Below the pieces are notes generated by a model. The model ran no database searches. It had not been told where the DNA came from and saw only the letters and a list, made by a program, of their open reading frames with translations. A stretch of DNA of 64,000 bases from Pontimicrobium sp. SW4 (GTDB lineage: Bacteria > Bacteroidota > Bacteroidia > Flavobacteriales > Flavobacteriaceae), in the NCBI RefSeq assembly GCF_039954625.1, contig NZ_CP157199.1, positions 2,666,001 to 2,730,000 on the forward strand. The letters run 5' to 3'. Positions 43,076-51,032 of the stretch are shown here, piece after piece (the first letter of the stretch is position 1; each line of letters opens with the position of its first letter). The position numbers and the translations under genes are program-made.

Positions 43076-45517
43076 ATGAAACAAACATTATTATTTCTTA
43101 TTGCTATGTTTAGCATTTTGACAATTTTTTCCCAAGAAAAGAAAACCTTAACCATCAAAAGAACGAACTCAGCGCCAAAGATTGATGGTGTTCTTAACGA
43201 TCCCGCTTGGAAAAATGCTGAGGAGGCCAAAGATTTTGTTCAATTTAGACCCGACATGGGAGTTGTTGAAGATCCTAATCAGAAAACTGTTGTGAAAATG
43301 ACTTATGATGACAACGCTGTTTATTTCGCAGCTCATTTGCAAGATAATCCAGCTAAAATTATGAAGCAATTCACCACGCGTGACAATTTTGGACAAACTG
43401 ATTTTTTTCTAATTGCCATTAACCCTAATAATAATGGACAAAACGATACTCAATTTGTTGTATTTAGCTCAGGGACTCAAGGTGATGCTATTGTAACTTC
43501 TAACGGAAATGAAGATTGGGGTTGGAATGCTGTTTGGGACAGTGCCGTTAAAATTGTTGACAACGGGTGGGTAGTTGAAGTAAAAATCCCTTATTCAGCT
43601 TTACGTTTCTCTAACAAAGGGATTCAAACCTGGGCTATAAACTTTCACAGAAAGTTTATTAGAAACAATAGTCAATACTCTTGGAATCCATTGGACTTAT
43701 CTTCTGGGATGAAAGCTGGACAAATGAGCGGCGAAGTACATGGTATTGAAAACATTACACCTCCAACCAGACTTAGCTTTTATCCGTTTGCATCTGGACT
43801 AACAAGAAGTTATGATGGAGAAACCGATAGTGATTTCACTTTTGGAATGGATTTAAAATATGGAATTACTGAAAACTTTACCCTCGATGCTACTCTTGTT
43901 CCCGATTTCAGTCAGGCTGGATTTGATAATATTGAATTAAACTTAGGGCCATTTGAGCAGCAGTTAGCCGAACAACGTCAATTCTTTAAAGAAGGTGTTG
44001 ATCTTTTTAACAAAGGGAATCTGTTCTATTCAAGACGTATAGGAAGTGCTCCTACTGGATACCCAATACTTGAAGCCGATGAAGAAGTGACCAATTATCC
44101 AAGCAGTGTTAAAGTATTAAATGCCTTAAAGCTCTCCGGAAGAACCAAAGAAGGGTTAGGAGTTGGGTTTTTTAATGCGATTACAGAAAAGACAGAAGCA
44201 GTAATTAAAAATAATGTAACTCAAGAAACCAGAAGAGAAGTTGTTGAACCGCTTGCCAATTATAACATCTTAGTAATTGACAAACAATTTAGCGGAAACT
44301 CTTCTATTAGTTTGGTAAATACGAATGTAATGAGAGATGGTGGCTTTAGAGATGCAAATGTAACTGCTGGGTTATTCGACATTACCAATAAAAAAAACAC
44401 TTTTAATTATGAAGGTGCTCTTAAAATGAGTAACGTAAAATATATGGAAACCAATGAAACCTTTACAGGATTTAGTGGAAGCATTGATTTTAGTGAGATA
44501 AGTGGCAACTTCAGACATAATGCAGGATACTCCTTTGCTGATAAAAAATATAATATTAACGATATGGGAATTCAGTTCCAGAACAACTATCACAACTTCC
44601 ATTATTTTCTTTCCTATAGAACATTTAAACCAAAGGGTAACATAAATAATTTTAGAGCTAGTACTTGGTTTAATTATAGGAGACTTTTTAACCCAGATAC
44701 ATATGTAAGTAAAAATATTGGATATTTTGCTTCAATGCAATTTAAAAATCTATGGCAACTAAGTAGCAACATGAATTGGGACTTTGGCAAACAGTATGAT
44801 TATTGGGAACCAAGAACAGATGGTCGCTTCTTCACTTATGAAAACATGTTTACCATAACAGCTAGTATTACCTCTAATCAAGCAAAACCTTTGTCGGTTG
44901 GGTTGGGTAGTGGAATTACAACATACTTTGACCCTGATCGTGATACCTTTAGAAAGTATGTTTCTGTTGGAGTAAGATTTAGATTTTCAGACAAATTTTC
45001 TCTAAGGTATAGTAGTTTAATACAAGATGGAAATGGAGATAGAGGTTATGTAACTAAAATAAATGATGGCATTATATTTGGACAGCGCGATCAACGTACA
45101 ATAGAAAACTCAATAACTGGATCGTACAACTTTAACTCGTTTCATGGCTTAAAATTAACATTCAGAAATTATTGGTCTACTGCAGATTATGATTACAACC
45201 TTTATACATTGCTTGATGATGGATCAATTGATAACAGTACAGGCTACAATCTGGAAAATATTGGTTTCAACCCTAATGTGAATTTTAGCACCTGGAATTT
45301 AGATTTTAGCTATTCATGGCAATTTGCTCCTGGCAGCTTATTAACAGCACTTTACAGGAATTCACTATTTAATATTAATAGTATGTCCAGTGATAACTAT
45401 TTTGATAGTTTAAGCACTTTATTCGATCAACCTATAGAGCATGTGTTTTCACTTAGAATAGTATATTATATTGATTATAATAACATTAAAGGTTTACTAA
45501 AAAAGAAAAGAATATAG
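43076..45517 (+). CDS. CBM9-like / DUF5916 exported protein
   Basis: The 813-residue protein has a signal peptide (cleavage near TIFSQ), then a carbohydrate-binding-module-9-like domain at about 28-215 (APKIDGVLNDPAWKNAEEAK, NGWVVEVKIPYSALRFSNKG). The DUF5916 region follows, containing DATLVPDFSQAGFDNIELNL and EQRQFFKEGVDLF. The C-terminal half is rich in beta strands and ends in a barrel-like segment (HVFSLRIVYYIDYNNIKG). The family is thought to sit in or at the outer membrane; no substrate is known. A weak terminator overlaps its stop codon. Confidence 0.87.
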   Translation: MKQTLLFLIAMFSILTIFSQEKKTLTIKRTNSAPKIDGVLNDPAWKNAEEAKDFVQFRPDMGVVEDPNQKTVVKMTYDDNAVYFAAHLQDNPAKIMKQFTTRDNFGQTDFFLIAINPNNNGQNDTQFVVFSSGTQGDAIVTSNGNEDWGWNAVWDSAVKIVDNGWVVEVKIPYSALRFSNKGIQTWAINFHRKFIRNNSQYSWNPLDLSSGMKAGQMSGEVHGIENITPPTRLSFYPFASGLTRSYDGETDSDFTFGMDLKYGITENFTLDATLVPDFSQAGFDNIELNLGPFEQQLAEQRQFFKEGVDLFNKGNLFYSRRIGSAPTGYPILEADEEVTNYPSSVKVLNALKLSGRTKEGLGVGFFNAITEKTEAVIKNNVTQETRREVVEPLANYNILVIDKQFSGNSSISLVNTNVMRDGGFRDANVTAGLFDITNKKNTFNYEGALKMSNVKYMETNETFTGFSGSIDFSEISGNFRHNAGYSFADKKYNINDMGIQFQNNYHNFHYFLSYRTFKPKGNINNFRASTWFNYRRLFNPDTYVSKNIGYFASMQFKNLWQLSSNMNWDFGKQYDYWEPRTDGRFFTYENMFTITASITSNQAKPLSVGLGSGITTYFDPDRDTFRKYVSVGVRFRFSDKFSLRYSSLIQDGNGDRGYVTKINDGIIFGQRDQRTIENSITGSYNFNSFHGLKLTFRNYWSTADYDYNLYTLLDDGSIDNSTGYNLENIGFNPNVNFSTWNLDFSYSWQFAPGSLLTALYRNSLFNINSMSSDNYFDSLSTLFDQPIEHVFSLRIVYYIDYNNIKGLLKKKRI

Positions 45518-45534
45518 TGCTAGCACTTTTTTTT
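45516..45534 (+). terminator. Weak terminator candidate overlapping the DUF5916 stop codon
   Basis: AGTGCTAGCACT (45516-45527) is a palindrome with only a 4-bp usable stem, followed by eight T (45527-45534). The T-tract is convincing, the stem is short. Confidence 0.35.
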
Positions 45535-45620
45535 ACAGTATAAATAAAAAATTAAGCATTTCTTGTAACCATTTGTGTTTTTTGGAGTTATCCTGGACAT
45601 AAATAATAATTAAAACAAAC

Positions 45621-46304
45621 ATGAAATACGTATTTATTATAACCATAGTGCTGTTCTGCTTTTTTACGCAACAAAAACCAGAGAGAACTGTAAAAGAAAA
45701 CCGAATTGTTTCTGATGCACAACCAAATATTACAATTGAAGTAGATAAAGAATATGAATTTATTGGAAAATTAAACTTCGTACTTTTCAATTCTGCTGAA
45801 GTTGAAAGATATCTTTTCGCTGTTGTTGAAAACGATTCAATAAAAAAAATGTTAACTTTTCAATTCGAAGCGTATTTACCAGACAATGAGTATACATATA
45901 AAAAGAATTATAATGATTCTATTTTACTAGGAGATCATTGGTTTGGTAAAGAAAATATTAATGCTGTAAATGTTCTTCATATTAGAAACTTCATCGACAA
46001 ATGGAAAGGGAAAGGTCTAGAGCATGAAGTTACCTACGGTTATTTAGAAGAAAATAATTACGAATATGAAGACGTTGTTTTAAGCGATTTTTTAGTAAAC
46101 TATGCAAGCGATTATAGAAGCGAGCTAGTAGTTGCTTATTACGAAAACATGTCTAACTTCGGTTTACAACCTGAAAAAATAGGGTTAGATGACAAATTTG
46201 TTAGAGTGACTATAGGAGGAAAAGAAAACAGTAAGAATGATAAAAGTCCAATAACTCGTCTTAAACAAAATATGATGAATAGCTTTAAAATTATTAAGGA
46301 GTAA
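45621..46304 (+). CDS. Exported protein of unknown function
   Basis: The 227-residue protein starts with a hydrophobic export segment (MKYVFIITIVLFCFFTQQK). The rest is acidic and beta/alpha mixed, with no motif I recognise. It is followed after 27 bases by an ECF sigma factor gene, so it could be the first gene of that operon or a target of it. A long frame, a clear ATG and normal codon use argue that it is real. Confidence 0.6.
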   Translation: MKYVFIITIVLFCFFTQQKPERTVKENRIVSDAQPNITIEVDKEYEFIGKLNFVLFNSAEVERYLFAVVENDSIKKMLTFQFEAYLPDNEYTYKKNYNDSILLGDHWFGKENINAVNVLHIRNFIDKWKGKGLEHEVTYGYLEENNYEYEDVVLSDFLVNYASDYRSELVVAYYENMSNFGLQPEKIGLDDKFVRVTIGGKENSKNDKSPITRLKQNMMNSFKIIKE

Positions 46305-46331
46305 GTTGTGTCAATTTATCAATAGATTTTT

Positions 46332-46874
46332 ATGCTAACAGATAATGAATTAATGCTAAAAGTAAAAGACGGTAATATCGAAACTCTCGGGTTACTTTAT
46401 GAGCGCTATAAAAAAAGATTATTTGGCTATTTCTATAAACTAAATAATGACGCACAATTAAGTGAAGATTTAGTCCAAAACGTATTTGTAAGGATATTAA
46501 AATATCGAAAAAAATTTATTGACAAAGGAACTTTTACAAGCTGGATTTTTAGAATAGCTAGGAATGTTTATTATGATCATTATAAAAAAAATAAAACAAC
46601 CTCGTTGGAATATGATTCTTTCAAAGATTTGGTTTCTTATGAATTAGATACAACTCAAAATTTAAATGAAGAAAAAGAACTGCTTCAACATGCGTTTAAG
46701 CAACTGTCAATAAATCAAATGGAGATTTTGATTTTAAGTAAATACCATGAGATGCCTTATAAAGAGATTGCAATTATTTTAGATTGTAATGAAGGAGCGG
46801 TGAAAACAAAAGTATTTAGAGCCTTAAAAGAACTTAGAATAATATTTTTTAGGCTGCATAATAGAACTCGTTAA
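46332..46874 (+). CDS. ECF-type RNA polymerase sigma factor
   Basis: The 180-residue protein has sigma region 2 (LGLLYERYKKRLFGYFYKLN, DAQLSEDLVQNVFVRILKYR, SWIFRIARNVYYDHYKK) and region 4 at about 115-175 (LSINQMEILILSKYHEMPYK, EIAIILDCNEGAVKTKVFRA). It would direct transcription of a stress or envelope regulon. The next gene starts 4 bases after its stop and looks like the membrane anti-sigma partner. Confidence 0.9.
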   Translation: MLTDNELMLKVKDGNIETLGLLYERYKKRLFGYFYKLNNDAQLSEDLVQNVFVRILKYRKKFIDKGTFTSWIFRIARNVYYDHYKKNKTTSLEYDSFKDLVSYELDTTQNLNEEKELLQHAFKQLSINQMEILILSKYHEMPYKEIAIILDCNEGAVKTKVFRALKELRIIFFRLHNRTR

Positions 46875-46878
46875 TAAT

Positions 46879-47649
46879 ATGGAATTTGAAAAAAAAATAG
46901 TAGACTATTTATCAAATAACTTATCTAAAAAAGAAGCAAAATATTTTGAAGCTCAACTTAGGAATGATGATAGTCTAAAAAAGCATTTTGAAGGCATAAA
47001 AAATACATGGAATCAGCTGTCAATCTTAGATGATTCTCCAGAGCCAAATACAACCATGGACGTACAGTTTTACCAAATGCTTGAGGCTAATATTAAGTCA
47101 TCAAAATCAAATTGGTTTAATAATTTGATTTTGTCAACGTTTATTTTTAACAAAAGTAATTCCTTGAAACTGGCATATGCCGTTTGTTTAATATTTATTG
47201 GCAGTGTAATTGGTATTAAAGTTAACAAATCTAGGGTTAATAATGGGGTTTCTGTACACAATGAATTGGAACAAGTTGTTTATTTGTTAAATGAACCAGA
47301 GGTTGATAAAAGACTCCAAGGGGTCAGTAAAATTAATCATTTAGCATCAATTGATAATAACTTGCTAAATGTTTTGTTTAAATCGTTGAATTCTGATTCA
47401 AATGTTAATGTAAGGCTATCCATTTTAGATTTCTTAATCCAATTTAAAAATGATGATAATGTAATTAAAGGCTTAATAGAAAGCATTTCATTTCAAGATT
47501 CACCTATTATACAAATGACGTTGGCAGAATTAATGATGAGTCTCGAAAATAAAGAGGGAATAGAAGCTATTGAAAAACTCATCGATATAAAAAAAATAAA
47601 TCCAACAGTTAAAGAAGATATTGAAAAAATAATGATATCAAAAATCTAA
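46879..47649 (+). CDS. Membrane anti-sigma-like protein with periplasmic HEAT repeats
   Basis: The 256-residue protein has an N-terminal cytosolic helical region of about 85 residues (IVDYLSNNLSKKEAKYFEAQ, LKKHFEGIKNTWNQLSI) that resembles anti-sigma domains in position and composition but lacks a HisxxxCysxxCys zinc motif. One membrane helix follows at about 98-114 (AYAVCLIFIGSVIGIKV). The outside part holds HEAT-like repeats (VRLSILDFLIQFKNDDNVIK, IIQMTLAELMMSLENKEGIE). I infer that it restrains the sigma factor and senses something by its HEAT part. Confidence 0.75.
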   Translation: MEFEKKIVDYLSNNLSKKEAKYFEAQLRNDDSLKKHFEGIKNTWNQLSILDDSPEPNTTMDVQFYQMLEANIKSSKSNWFNNLILSTFIFNKSNSLKLAYAVCLIFIGSVIGIKVNKSRVNNGVSVHNELEQVVYLLNEPEVDKRLQGVSKINHLASIDNNLLNVLFKSLNSDSNVNVRLSILDFLIQFKNDDNVIKGLIESISFQDSPIIQMTLAELMMSLENKEGIEAIEKLIDIKKINPTVKEDIEKIMISKI

Positions 47650-47661
47650 AAAATAAATATT

Positions 47662-48450
47662 ATGAAAAAAGCAACCTTAATACTAACACTAATTTTTACA
47701 TGTAACTTAATATTGGCACAAAGCTACAAAGAGCTAAGTACAAAAAAAATAGAATTTAACAACCTTAATGGATCAAACAATTTGGTGTTGAAAAATGTTT
47801 ATGGCAATATAGAAATAGAAGGTCATGAAAGCAATCAAATAATTATTGAAGTAGAAAAAGTTATTAATACAGCAGATGACGAATATTTAGAACAGGGGAA
47901 AAAAGAAATATCCTATTCAATTATTGAAAAAAGCAACGAAATCACTATTCATCCTAACGCTCCTTTTTTTAGTTATGATAATCAAATGAACATTCATTTT
48001 AACGATTCTGTTCCAAAAGCTCCTTATACATTTCAATTAAACTTTAAAGTAAAAGTACCAATAGCAACAAATATTGATGCAAGAACCATTGGAAAAGGGT
48101 CATTAAAAGTTAATGGAATACAAAGTCAACATATAAAAACCACCAATATAGCTGGCGATTTAATTTTGACTAATATTTCGGGAAACACAAAAGCTAAAAC
48201 TATTAATGGAGACATCAAAATATCCTATACAAAAAATCCGAACAAAGCATCTTTGTATCAGTCAATTAACGGAGATATAAGGATCGCTTATCAAGCCAAT
48301 TTAAATGCAAATATCAATTTTAATAATAAAGGAGGAAGTGGTAAACTTTATTCTGAATTAAAAATAGAAGCTAGTAAAAATAATCTAACCAATCCAATTG
48401 AATATAGTTTTAAAACAACTAATGGTGATGTATATCTTACTAAACTATAA
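47662..48450 (+). CDS. DUF4097-like beta-helix exported protein
   Basis: The 262-residue protein has a signal peptide (cleavage near LILAQ) and a repetitive right-handed beta-helix-like region with the DUF4097 pattern NLVLKNVYGNIEIEGHES, IKTTNIAGDLILTNISGN and YQSINGDIRIAYQANL. Such proteins occur beside ECF sigma/anti-sigma genes in Flavobacteriia; their role is not known, possibly at the cell surface. The gap to the upstream gene is 12 bases, so it is in the sigma operon. Confidence 0.8.
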   Translation: MKKATLILTLIFTCNLILAQSYKELSTKKIEFNNLNGSNNLVLKNVYGNIEIEGHESNQIIIEVEKVINTADDEYLEQGKKEISYSIIEKSNEITIHPNAPFFSYDNQMNIHFNDSVPKAPYTFQLNFKVKVPIATNIDARTIGKGSLKVNGIQSQHIKTTNIAGDLILTNISGNTKAKTINGDIKISYTKNPNKASLYQSINGDIRIAYQANLNANINFNNKGGSGKLYSELKIEASKNNLTNPIEYSFKTTNGDVYLTKL

Positions 48451-48459
48451 TTCTTAACT

Positions 48460-49203
48460 ATGAAAAAGATAAATATTTTACTATTACTCTTTGTCTCTTT
48501 TAGTTTAAATGTGTTTTCTCAAATAAATGAGACTTCAAAATCTAAAATAATAAAACTAAGCGATCCATCAAAAACTGGAAAAATAGTATTAAAACAAGTA
48601 AAAGGAAACATAGAAGTAACAGCCTATGAAGGGAAAGATGTAGAAATAACGATTTTAGGTATAAATGCTGATGATACTAATTTTGAAAACATTGTTATTG
48701 ATGAGTTCAATAACATTATCACTATTAGAAATAAAACTCCACAAATAACATTTAATTACAAAATTAAAGTGCCTAAAAAAACTAATTTAAATCTAAAAAC
48801 TATTAGTAATGGTAATATTAAAGTTGAAGGTGTTTCTGGAAACCTAGAGCTTTCTAACGGAAGCGGTAATATTATAGGCTTATATATTTCAGGAACAACG
48901 TCCGCAGACACTACCAGCGGTGATATTTTTTTAAGTTTTGATTCCATATTTTCTGACTCAATAATGGCTTTTAGTAGTTATAGTGGAAAAATAAGCCTTT
49001 TATTTCCAAAGAATATTAACGCAAACATAAATGCAACTTCAAAAAAAGGAATTATAGAAACAGGTTTTGAGGTGTTTTCAAATGATGGAACTAAAATTCA
49101 AAATTTCACCAACCAATTATCTGGTAAAATTAATGGTGGTGGTTCTAAATTAATCGTGAGAACTCATTATAAGAATATTTTAATAAAGCCTATTACTTTA
49201 TAA
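48460..49203 (+). CDS. DUF4097-like beta-helix exported protein (second copy)
   Basis: A 247-residue paralogue of the upstream protein with a signal peptide (cleavage near NVFSQ). Repeats: TGKIVLKQVKGNIEVTAYEG, NLKTISNGNIKVEGVSGN and SADTTSGDIFLSF. It starts 9 bases after the first copy ends. The two probably arose by duplication and may form a pair. Last gene of the sigma-factor operon; a 15-bp inverted repeat with the tail of the next gene lies about 95 bases beyond. Confidence 0.78.
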   Translation: MKKINILLLLFVSFSLNVFSQINETSKSKIIKLSDPSKTGKIVLKQVKGNIEVTAYEGKDVEITILGINADDTNFENIVIDEFNNIITIRNKTPQITFNYKIKVPKKTNLNLKTISNGNIKVEGVSGNLELSNGSGNIIGLYISGTTSADTTSGDIFLSFDSIFSDSIMAFSSYSGKISLLFPKNINANINATSKKGIIETGFEVFSNDGTKIQNFTNQLSGKINGGGSKLIVRTHYKNILIKPITL

Positions 49204-49298
49204 GTAGAATCATGTCTTTATATTCTATGTCATTAACACCTAAACTTTTAGTTGACTTATATTGTATAATCAATATAAATCTTCATTAAAGAGCGAGT

Positions 49299-49360
49299 AA
49301 TTGAATAAATAATCTTTTAATGAATTATATTAGTTTATCAAATAAATTATTTATTCAATT
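49299..49360. repeat. 15-bp perfect inverted repeat spanning the end of a serine hydrolase gene
   Basis: AATTGAATAAATAAT at 49299-49313 is the exact inverse of 49346-49360, the latter coding the last residues and stop of the minus-strand serine hydrolase. The spacer is 32 bases. It could fold in transcripts of both convergent genes and act as a shared stop region, or be an inverted duplication of a gene end. Confidence 0.5.
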
Positions 49361-50483
49361 CTTCACTAATTAACTCACCAATTGATGGAAGATGCCTCAT
49401 AATAGATGTTTTGGCTCTATCTGATGTGTTAAGTTGATAGCAAATTGAAAATTTGTCTTTAGAAAAGTACATCATATTAGTAACATACCCTGGCATAAAA
49501 CCACTATGCCCATATATTAAACCATTAGGTGTATCACGAATATGAACCCCCAATCCCCATTGACTTGCCTCTCTATCAGTGTCAATACCTCTAAAATATT
49601 CATCAAGAAGTTTAGGGTCAAACATTTTTCCTTCATAAATTTTCTTTCCTAATACCGCTAAGTCATGAGTAGTAATTACTAGGCCTCCTCCAGCCCATTC
49701 AAACTGTAAATTATAACGACTTTTTCCAGTTTCATCAAATTGCACACCTGGAAAAAAAGAATCATCCTTAGCATTATATCCTTGTGCAATGTTCTTATAT
49801 TTTCTAGTTGTTTGAGGTACAACATTTTTTAATCCAGCTTTATCCAAAACTCTTTTTTGGACCTCACTATATAAAGAGTTACCAGTTACTTTCTCAATAA
49901 GTATGCATAATATAATATAGTTAGTGTCTGAATAAGCCCAGCTATCTCCAACTTCAAATTCTGAATCTGATTCAAAAACATAAGATAGCAATTCTTCAGG
50001 TTTCCAAACTTTGTCTACGTCTTTTAAGACATCTGCTTGAAATGCTTCACTAAAAACATACCTAGGAATACCTGTTTCATGTCTCATTAAAGATCGGACA
50101 GTTAAACTTTTTGCATTTGGAATTTTGTCAAACCAAGAATAACTTGACATGGATTTATATATGGGTTCATCCAATTTAAGCTTACCCTCTTCAATCAATT
50201 GAAGTGCAACAACAGAATAGAATACCTTTCCTGTGCTCCCGCCTAGCATTCTAGTTGTTGGAGACATTTTAATTTTTTTCTCAAGATCAGCAAAACCTCT
50301 TGTTAGTGTTTTTGCTTCTCCGTCGGGCAGTACAATGGATAATGATAATCCAGGAGCAGTTGAATCTTTCCAAAGTTCATCAAGTTTTTTATTAACTGCC
50401 TCAAAAATTTTGTCATTTTTGCTTTGTTGTGCCGTTAATTGCGATAGAATTAAGCAGCTAAAAATTATAAGAATTTTTTTCAT
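49347..50483 (-). CDS. Exported beta-lactamase-type serine hydrolase
   Basis: The 378-residue protein has a signal peptide (cleavage near LTAQQ) and the class C beta-lactamase/penicillin-binding fold. The SxxK serine motif is in LGGSTGKVFYSVVA (about residue 80). The second motif reads AYSDTNYIILCIL, with Asp where class C beta-lactamases have Asn; this variant is common in esterase-like members. The third motif is IYGHSGFMPGYV. Likely a peptidase or esterase outside the cytoplasm rather than an antibiotic-resistance enzyme. It is the only intact minus-strand gene in the last 18 kb. Confidence 0.88.
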   Translation of the reverse strand: MKKILIIFSCLILSQLTAQQSKNDKIFEAVNKKLDELWKDSTAPGLSLSIVLPDGEAKTLTRGFADLEKKIKMSPTTRMLGGSTGKVFYSVVALQLIEEGKLKLDEPIYKSMSSYSWFDKIPNAKSLTVRSLMRHETGIPRYVFSEAFQADVLKDVDKVWKPEELLSYVFESDSEFEVGDSWAYSDTNYIILCILIEKVTGNSLYSEVQKRVLDKAGLKNVVPQTTRKYKNIAQGYNAKDDSFFPGVQFDETGKSRYNLQFEWAGGGLVITTHDLAVLGKKIYEGKMFDPKLLDEYFRGIDTDREASQWGLGVHIRDTPNGLIYGHSGFMPGYVTNMMYFSKDKFSICYQLNTSDRAKTSIMRHLPSIGELISEELNK

Positions 50484-50741
50484 AAATATTATTTTTAATC
50501 ATAAAAGAGCAAAGTACTTTACAAAGCGTAAATTAGTTTTTTTAATAGTATTACACATAAATCTTGTAGTTCAATAAGAAATAATGATTTTAACATACTA
50601 TTTTCTGTCCTTAACAGCATCTGGTTTGATTTAAATGAAGTTTTTGAACTAGTGGCTTGCATGTAAAAAGGGGCAATAGCTTAGAAATTTATGCTTCTAT
50701 ATTTTGGTTATACATTTCTAAATCAAATTCATTAATTAGTT

Positions 50742-50949
50742 TTATTGATTAAATGTAAGAATGTCATCTTCTTTTATTTTGTCAAGCTTCTTTCCAGTAA
50801 AGACAAATAATTCCAGTTCATTTTTTTGATAGTTTGTGTCTTATATCCATCCTACAATTTAAGTATTTAAATGAGCATTCTACTATTACATTACCCATCT
50901 CAATAATTTTAGTAGCAATTACCTCCCATTCGCACGAATGAGAATTACA
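50742..50949 (-). pseudogene. Possible frameshifted gene remnant in a 549-base gap
   Basis: The gap 50484-51032 has no intact gene. On the minus strand, one frame reads protein-like text (WEVIATKIIEMGNVIVECSF, then KYLNCRMDIRHKLSKK) until a stop just after a run of seven A. Removing one A joins it to a second frame (NELELFVFTGKKLDKIKEDD, then ILTFNQ and stop at 50742). No start codon survives upstream because TAATAA precedes it. It may be a decayed gene; chance in AT-rich DNA cannot be excluded. A CATTCG/CGAATG dyad (50927-50940) lies inside. Confidence 0.3.
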
Positions 50950-51032
50950 TTATTATGAAAGGAAAGCTTTCGGAACTATTTTAGCCTTCCGATTGTAAAT
51001 CAAAAAAGTAGAAAACAAAAAAATAAATTCAC

